From the NCBI GenBank assembly GCA_009761415.1, contig QUOL01000005.1, positions 744,001-808,000 of the forward strand: 64,000 nt of DNA, in the 5' to 3' direction. The first letter of the stretch is position 1; every line of letters begins with the position of its first letter. The stretch is from Sarcomyxa edulis. Lineage: Eukaryota; Basidiomycota; Agaricomycetes; Agaricales; Mycenaceae. This document shows, piece by piece, positions 56,933-64,000 of the stretch. The notes below the pieces were generated by a model. The model was given only the letters and a program-made list of their open reading frames with translations. It was not told where the DNA came from and searched no databases. The position numbers were made by a program, and so were the translations under genes.

Positions 56933-59226
56933 TCAGAAATCCCAAAGCGTTCCCTGTGATGTGATATGAGAGTATATCAATGAGGATTGTAGAAATGAGA
57001 CCTACAAATGCTGGAATACCAGCCACCTTACAACCCTCCATCATCTCCTTGTTTCCTTCGAGGTTGGTGGTGATGAAAACGACCTCGGCATTCCAACTCT
57101 TGTACACTTCCTTTAGTAATTGCATGGAATCAGGACGTCCACCTGGGGATGTAGGAGATGTCCTGATCAACATCGGAACCCACAGAGTATTAAGGAGTAA
57201 AAATGACTGACCTCGTGCTCGCGAATCCCAAAGTGTGCATCGATCAGGACCGAGACGTGAGACGAGCTCTGCAATGGTAGGGCCAAATGTCTTCTCTTGA
57301 TCCGAGCCTATCCAGATAAGATACCAGTTAGGATCCTGAAGAAGAAACCAAGAAAGAGGATGTTAGGATATTCCGGAGCGGATGTATAACGTGGTACACG
57401 AACTTGTAGACATGTTGATAGAGCTGCGCCGAGCCCGGTTCCGGTACAAACTCGGATCCCGCGCTTGTACAGTTTGGAGGAATGAGAAACGCCGGCAAAC
57501 TAGAACGAGACCATAGGTAAGCCCAGACATATTGAGGAACACTAGTCAGATAATCACCTTGAGCTGACGGGTCCAGATATGGGAAGGTGGGTCATCCACT
57601 AGACCACGAGTGAAGTCACCCTGGACCCCGCATATCAAGTAATGGTATTTGGCATCTTTGCCTTCTCTGCAGTGGGAAAAACGGATGTTAAATGACCAGT
57701 CAACAACAGAGAAGAGTATGACCTACGAGATGATACCGAAAGCGTGATATTCCAAGATGGATCCTCGGGAAATTCTCGCAAGCAAACCTTGTTGCATACC
57801 TCGCTCGAACCGGAGGATGATGACCTTGGGAGAAGGCTAGAGCGGGAAAGATACAAGACGGGTCAGACTTGATTGAGCTAGGGAAAGTCCGGGACACCTA
57901 CGATTTCGACGTCTACTTTGACCTCACGAATAGTGAGCCATGGACACATGATACTACCCGAAAGAGGTTAACATCAGGTCTACATGTTTAAATGTCGGAC
58001 TTACAAGATAGTCATTCCAAATGCGAACCAGAAATCCTGTTGACGGATGATATGATGGCCGTTCGGATTCCATTTGTGGGTTTCGAGATCATAACTGTCT
58101 CCCAAAACAACGAATATCCATGCTAATCGACAGACAATTAGTTAATATGTCAGGCAGTAAGTAACGCGGAGCCGAATACTCACTGCAAATCAACCCGAGC
58201 CTAATAGAGTATAAGATTGAGATTAGATGACATGATGTATGGAACATATAACGAGTCCTTACCATCCGATGAACCGATGGTGGCGTTCAAAAACACTGTC
58301 AACGTCTACGTCAGATCCGGGTTTCGTGCAAGAAAAGAATGCGTACTTGTGGTATGTATTACGGACCCAAGGAAACGCGCTGCCTATACTGATGGCCACC
58401 ATGATATTGGTGATTACGCCCATAATGAGGACCGAGTTATGGTTATTTTTATGGTCGATGAATATCAACGTTACGCGAAAAATAAGCCAGATGAATCCAG
58501 AAGTGGCGCATCCAGAGTGAATCCCGCCCAGATGCTGGAGAACGGAAGTGCATCCTAGCCTCCACCATAGAGGAGTCCACTGATGAAAGTCAAATCAGTA
58601 TCGAAAGCCGTGCAAGATACGATGTCGCGTACTTTTGCAAAAAGAGTGTTGATGATAAGATACAAGATACGACCAAATAGTTCGTTTCTCATGAGGATAG
58701 CGACTTGAAGGTTTCCAAGGACGAGTGCGCCAGTGTAGCGGCGAGGATATTCCCATTTGTTCAATGCACCAAGGAGGACACCAATCAGATTGAGCGTCAA
58801 AATGAAAGTGAAAAATTTTCTGTTCGCAAAGTTAGTGTAGAGTTGATTCGCGCAAGTTAGATGCTCATACCGGTATGTGTTGAACCAGAGTTGAAACGAG
58901 ACCCATGCGCTGACCTTAGGTATAGGTCTTGGTGGACTGCCTTTTGGGATCACTGTGAGCTCTTTCGAGAAAACAGGGTAGCTTGGGGGGTTTGTATATT
59001 TCTTCTCGTTCAAGGCCAACGTGCTAGGAGGACTCGAAATGACGGTACCATAGAAGGACGGCGATGACTTCGAAGGATCTAGAAAAAGGGCAGGGGCCTC
59101 GCGGTCCATAGTCCCCCTTTCAGCATCGTCGAGAGCAGCAGGGTCAGCGGTGAGCGTAGCTTGGGATGACATCTGAGAGATCGGGTTGCCTGGTGCGAGG
59201 TGCGCAAAGTGGGAGAGGTAAACCAT
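56933..59226 (-). CDS. TmpA-like integral membrane oxidoreductase
   Basis: Many exons; clear parts are 59226-58871, 58819-58633 and from 58579 onward, ending at the TGA at 56933-56935. The N-terminal ~100 residues are cytosolic (ATG at 59226, or 59172). Membrane segments follow: FFTFILTLNLIGVLLGAL, WWRLGCTSVLQHLGGIHSGC, SGFIWLIFRVTLIFI, VLIMGVITNIMVAISIG and LICTWIFVVLGDSYDLE. Next comes PSPKVIILRFERGMQQGLLA, RISRGSILEYHAFGIISEGK, a VSHSSKLYKRGIRVCTGTGL nucleotide-binding-like loop, NWYLIWIGSDQEKTFGPTIA, and EVVFITTNLEGNKEMMEGCK to GTLWDF. This matches fungal TmpA-type membrane proteins, distant ferric-reductase/NADPH-oxidase relatives studied in Aspergillus conidiation. Substrate and electron donor here are unknown. 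Inner exon borders were only partly resolved. Confidence 0.8.
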
Positions 59227-62200
59227 GATTCCCCGAGATAAAATAGGAATTCGAAGGTGGTAGTGGTATGGATTAGGATTTCTAAAACGGACGGCAGGAA
59301 GATGGGGTAACTACTCGGTGTACATATATCCAGAGAAATACCGAGGGGTACGTGACTGCTGTTTGTGTTCCGAAGTCCTGGCGAACATCCCACATCCGCA
59401 TGTATTGACAAATCTGAGACGAATCTACCTATCGCATCTCTGAAGGCTTCCAGGGGCACGATCGGTATCGCATAACAGGTAAACCGGTGAAGTGGACCTG
59501 GTATCAAACTGACAGGAAGGAAGGCGGTGATCCTTCAATTATGCCTCCGTCCCCGGTGGATAAATAAGATCTAGAACCCAAGAATCAGCCACAAGTTCAT
59601 TTACTTGAATTCGCATGTCGCTCTCTAAACGAGGCCGATACAAAATAACTTACGGATGATATTGTCCTCGAGGAAAACGACAGGAGATATGAAAGATTAC
59701 GGAGAGGAGGCCGTGAGGCGGTTGCGACCGTTCGAGACCAAAATGTTTGGAGAAAACTCACACGCTCAAGCACTGGCTCAAAAGGGAAATTGTGATTATG
59801 ACTTGGCTTGAGCGCTCTGAAATCACCGTTTGCTCCAAGTCAAGCAGTCCCCATCATTGTTCATCGTAAATGCGCAGCAGATGTATACTATTACACTCAA
59901 TTCAGGTCCGGGAAAATATTCAACTCTGACCGGTATGCCCGAAAGCCTGCGCATCAGGCAATGTACCCCTCTGAAGCACCCCTACCTATCGTGCCGCGAT
60001 ATGCTGGTCTCCTATAGATTTATTTCGCGGCGGACGGATTCCTCCGGGCATTTACATGATTTTTACCGTCAAACATCTGCGATATTGTACCAGTCGAAGC
60101 TCGGGTCTATATCCAAGAGGCAGATACGTCATCTGGACTCACTCGACTCGGATGTACAACGGAAAAATCGCCGAAGGTGAGAAGTATTGTAGGAATCTTC
60201 TTTCTCATGGAATATAAAGGTTAACTTCCTCGGAAGAACGCACCGTGACGATTTGAAGAGAGTACGGTGCCTTGATGGTGGATGTTTAGCGTTGCAAGAA
60301 CGTTCGTAATACTCTTTGTGATGGAATGGGTTACTGACCGGAGGAGACTACAATCCAGGACATGGATTCTCTTCGAATCAACGACTGACATCTGAAACTT
60401 GAGAATAAATGATGTTTCCGGCAGGACCGTGGTATTTCATGGCTATCAGGCGAAACACGATAGATAGCAATTCTATTTGTAGAGGTTCGAAGAGACGCGG
60501 CGAGATATCTAGAGACCATAGTTGGGAACTGTCAGAATTTGTCTAGATTCTAGGAGGCGCACCTCGGGATGTCATATGTAAATCGCATCGGCTGCGAGGA
60601 AGGTACGAGATCTTAACGTTGATGGTCCAATGTGGGGGAGATATCACGCCCATGGTAGTAGGAACCAACTATGCCACTGATAGATGATAGATCCTTGAGA
60701 TGGTAGATGTCGAGGGAATGTATCAATAGAGTTCCGTGAGATACATTTTAGAGCACAGGTCGAGAGCTTCGTGGTCTATGAGTCTAGGTATGTCTCTGGG
60801 AAACAAATTAGAATTGTGCGGAAGCTGAGTTCCATCTAGTGTGAGTGCCAGCGGAAAGAGGTGATAGACATACACTCACATGATAGTGAAGAGGCTCACA
60901 GTCTAGATGCAGAGGACACGTACGCTGACTCGGTGGGCAATCTTGACCATGAGAATCTTCTACTTTCAAAAGTTTGACTGAAGAAACGCGAAGATAGAAT
61001 TCCTCAGGAGCAGCTATCACCCAACGTAGCTGCAAGTCTGCATAAGTATGTAAGACTTCCAAGACCCTCGGGTTTTTGCGTTATGCAATAGCCGCGATGC
61101 CTTCATAGCTCAGTTCGTGATGCCGGAAAACCCTAAATCACCATAGTTCAGCTGCAAAATCGTGGTGCATATTTTTTTTGAAGAACATACGTAGCATTGG
61201 ACGAGCGATGATCTTACGAAAGGATCTCCTAATCATGTGAAGAAGTTTGAGGCAGATATGCCTTTGTATTCTGTAAATCGGATATCGTGAACTCTGAGCA
61301 AGATTCTGATTGTGCCGTGGCATACTCGATTTTGAAACAATTCCAACACGATTCAGCATGTCAGCAATCAAGTGAGGCTTTTGTTCACCGAGTCGTACCG
61401 CGCCTGGGCCTCCTGTCACATCACAGATACGGACCAGTGGCACCCATCTTCAATTAGCTTCAACGCGGCTTCAGTGCTGTCGGATGAGGGGACTCGAGAG
61501 GGACAGTTGCCGGATTGCCAATTTGAGAAGATATAACCGGCACGTGACTCGATGCCCATCGCGACAAAAGTCCTCTCTTTTCACAAGAAACCCCAATCGC
61601 ATAGCAATTCAATACTTAGACAATTTCAGGCCTGCGCATTGATTCAACATGGACATATATCTCCTACGCATTGATACAAGCACAGAACCCCAAATTTTTT
61701 CCAACAGCGCGCCCAGGACTTAGATCTAGCGCGTAAGCGGTATCAGCACCAGTTATTGATGGGCCAACAACGCCACCTAGAGGAAGAGCAGTCAAAGACA
61801 CTGACTAGACTCTGAAAATCTCGGATGACGTTTCCTCGGCAGGATATGACATGCCTTATCCTCGACAAACTTGCTATTCTGGCTAGTTTCAGGAACCGGG
61901 CAACTCATACTTCGAGCTTGATAATTCATTTATCTACGCGTACCCCTATGGCACTGCTTTCCTCGTCTTATAGAAACGATAGTCACATATAGGCATGGAG
62001 CACGCACGGCGTACTACACCGCAATTGACAAACGACCCTTGATACGCAAGAACACCAATTGAGGAATAAAGGATTCTTCAAGCGCAGGCCCAGCGCTGAC
62101 ATTGCTATTCACGCCGCCAATATCGGGGACGGGTCGCGGACAAGGTGCCACCGACGCGTCTTCTTCGATGCGTCACGCCGCCTCCTGTAAGACGGCCGCT

Positions 62201-62512
62201 GATGTTCTTAACACGTATTGGGAGCTGGGGGCGCGGAAATGGCATCGTGCATCGGCGGAGACTTGATCCCGAACACGGTCATCAAAGGACGCAGATAGAC
62301 ATATTATGTAATAGACACCAGTGACAGCGTCTAGTCATATAGCACTTTTGCTTATTCCTACTCATACACATACAATCACTGCTCCCCCTTCCTCTCGAAT
62401 AAACATCTCCCTCGTCGACCTGGACGGGGATAAACATCGTTCTTCGGTCTTCGAACCCGAATAAATAACGATCCAATAATGGGGCTATGTTGATAGCGCA
62501 AGCTAGTGCGGT
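59227..62512. other. gene-poor region
   Basis: No gene could be supported in about 3.3 kb. Minus-strand ORFs at 61443-61138 and 61062-60808 are open, but I see no family motif and no convincing intron between them. Plus-strand ORFs at 59808-60180 overlap in several frames. Confidence 0.4.
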
Positions 62513-63399
62513 TCACACACCCCCAAGACGAGCGGTATCGAGAATCTCACAATCACGGTCGACGTCCCACAGTGCGAAGCGACCGTGGATCCATCGTACG
62601 GATAAGTGTTTCTGCGCCCTGGTAGTGACGTGGGGTCCTGTTCCCGCTGTTATTGGAATGCCGAGTGTGTGTGCTGATGCCAAGATGGGAGTCGGGGGGA
62701 ACAGAGGGTTAGGGTGAGGATGCGTAGGGAGGAAGGTGTGCAAAGGAACAGCAAGGCGTAATACTGTGCTTTGGGTATGGTTTGGGTCCAGTTTATCGAG
62801 TGCCTGCAACAACTCTGTAGGAAAGCACTGGCGGTGAGAAACTATTTCGTATTTTGGGCATGGGAAGATGATGGATACGCACTAGAAACAAAGAAGACAA
62901 GACTAAGAATGCAGAACGTCCCAATGCTCCACTGCAGGTATAAGAAAAATTCCGACTGTAGGAATACAGAGGGTCGGCAACATATTTGAGTGGTGAGGAG
63001 GGCGAAAGATGTCGTAAGAGCGGAGATGCCCAGCCAGCGAAGAACAAACGATAACCACAGGTGGCGGGCGGCAGAAGGACGGAAACGATTATGCTCATGA
63101 TCGAAGCGAATATCTATCTTTGTCTTTGCAGTGAGATAAGCACGATTTATCCATTTCGTGGACGAGAGTGAGAGGATCGTGACATGGAGAAGGGACACTG
63201 GGAGGGATAGAATGCGTTTCGCCCATCTGCTCTCGGGTATAGGGAAATAAGGTGGAGGGTAGGTGACCCAAGACTCCCCTGGCTGTAATGAATTGGTATG
63301 TTGCAGGGGTGCGACACGGTCAAATCCGACATTGAGGGGAAATGCAGTTTGGTTCGTGATGAGGACGTTAGACGCAGGCTCCCAGAACTGTATAGACAT
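62513..63399 (-). CDS. membrane protein with two predicted helices, 272 aa
   Basis: Exons 63399-62883 and 62814-62513 sum to 273 codons. The N-terminal part (VLITNQTAFPLNVGFDRVAP, NSLQPGESWVTYPPPYFPIP) reads like a beta-sandwich lead-in of the N-x-T-xxPLNV...L-xPG type seen in agaricomycete hypothetical proteins. Hydrophobic stretches follow at LWLSFVLRWLGISALTTSFA and FLYLQWSIGTFCILSLVFFV. After the intron the C-terminus (KLLQALDKLDPNHTQSTVLR, KHLSVRWIHGRFALWDVDRD) is soluble. I do not recognise a family and assign no function. Confidence 0.6.
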
Positions 63400-64000
63400 T
63401 GCTGGGGGGGATGACCGGGGCTGTCGTACGTGGAGGAGGAGTCTTTTTTATGTCAGTAAATCCATATCACTCAAGAGGAAATGAGTAATCGACTAACAAA
63501 AGATCCAAGTAGAAGCGCAAGGCACCTCTCTAGGTACGAAAAAAACAGTCGAGAAGTGTGGGATGTAATGAGCGTGGCGTTTTTTCCAGAAGCACGAGTT
63601 CGGAGCCGTTGATATCGTTCAAGCTTTAAGCTTAGAGGCGTAGATCTGCAGTTGAAGACAGTCGTCCTGCAGCCCTGGCACCTCAAAGCTTCAGGAAAAG
63701 CTATTGACGGGCGTTTTTTTTGCCTCCAAAGTCGAAAAGATTTGTCGTGCTTTCGCAAGACGTCTGGATAAGAATATACAGAGAAGGGACACCGACTGGG
63801 AGTTCTAGCGTCCAGAAGGGTATCTCAGTGTTCGGTGTGAATGAGTGTGGTGCCGGTGAGAGGCTGAGAATTGACACGGAAGCATTTTTGAGAATTGACG
63901 ATGTCGACGCTTAGCCGAAGTTGGAAAAAGAAATTCGATCAGACGGTCTCTGATTTTCGACTCCGTAGCCTATCATATCAAACCGTATAATAAGGTCAAC
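63400..64000. other. window end, no gene recognised
   Basis: A plus-strand 64-codon ORF at 63720-63914 starts MPPKSKRFVVLSQDVWIRIY, but lacks family features and lies upstream of a minus-strand gene. It could be an exon of a gene running past the window edge. Confidence 0.3.

Overview
The window is nuclear DNA of a filamentous basidiomycete, most likely an agaricomycete. Its genes carry many short introns (about 50-120 bp, GT...AG, often with a CTAAC/CTGAC-like branch point). Conserved eukaryotic genes such as RER1, a NAB2-type poly(A)-binding protein, oligoribonuclease and a PTAR1-like prenyltransferase-alpha protein sit among expanded families typical of mushroom-forming fungi (F-box, BTB, SAP/ankyrin-like, APH-like kinases, small secreted proteins). 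I could not assign a species. No phage, bacterial operon or CRISPR signal is present.

Layout. 0-9.4 kb: an intact minus-strand protein with two ubiquitin-like domains, an SH3-like domain and a unique C-terminal half, facing a plus-strand array of decayed copies of itself. A decayed fragment of the neighbouring glycerate-kinase-like gene lies between the two copies, so an ancestral UBL-SH3 + kinase block was duplicated in tandem. The full kinase gene follows; it has a 1.3 kb repeat-bearing intron and an apparent frameshift. 10-13 kb: GNAT acetyltransferase and RER1 (with 10-nt and 6-nt exons). 15.3-21.3 kb: NAB2-like CCCH protein and a C2H2 protein, separated by gene-poor DNA. 21.3-26.7 kb: gene-poor, one uncertain coiled-coil gene. 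26.9-32.8 kb: small secreted double-psi barrel protein, F-box-type protein, BTB pseudogene, coiled-coil protein.

33-43.2 kb is the most unusual part. Five minus-strand copies of a ~213-224 aa family of unknown function (family A; one copy frameshifted) are interleaved with two plus-strand copies of a ~460-480 aa family (family B). Two A copies are divergently paired with the B copies across promoters that share conserved blocks. B proteins show a pattern compatible with a PD-(D/E)XK nuclease-like core and end in acidic/basic nuclear-type tails. B1 has amplified a 78-nt exon. This co-duplicated pair is the best candidate for an undescribed system; any function is inference.

43.8-50 kb: a SAP + WW-rich repeat protein, an acidic nuclear-type protein, an intron-containing tRNA-Leu(CAA), and a second SAP/HeH-like nuclear-type protein. 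50-64 kb: frameshifted F-box/LRR gene, APH-family kinase, PTAR1-like gene head-to-head with REX2 (100 bp apart, REX2 with 8- and 17-nt exons), TmpA-like membrane oxidoreductase, a gene-poor stretch, and a two-helix membrane protein.

Intron boundaries were chosen by hand from GT/AG signals, reading frame and family alignment. Where exon lengths sum to an exact multiple of three this is stated.
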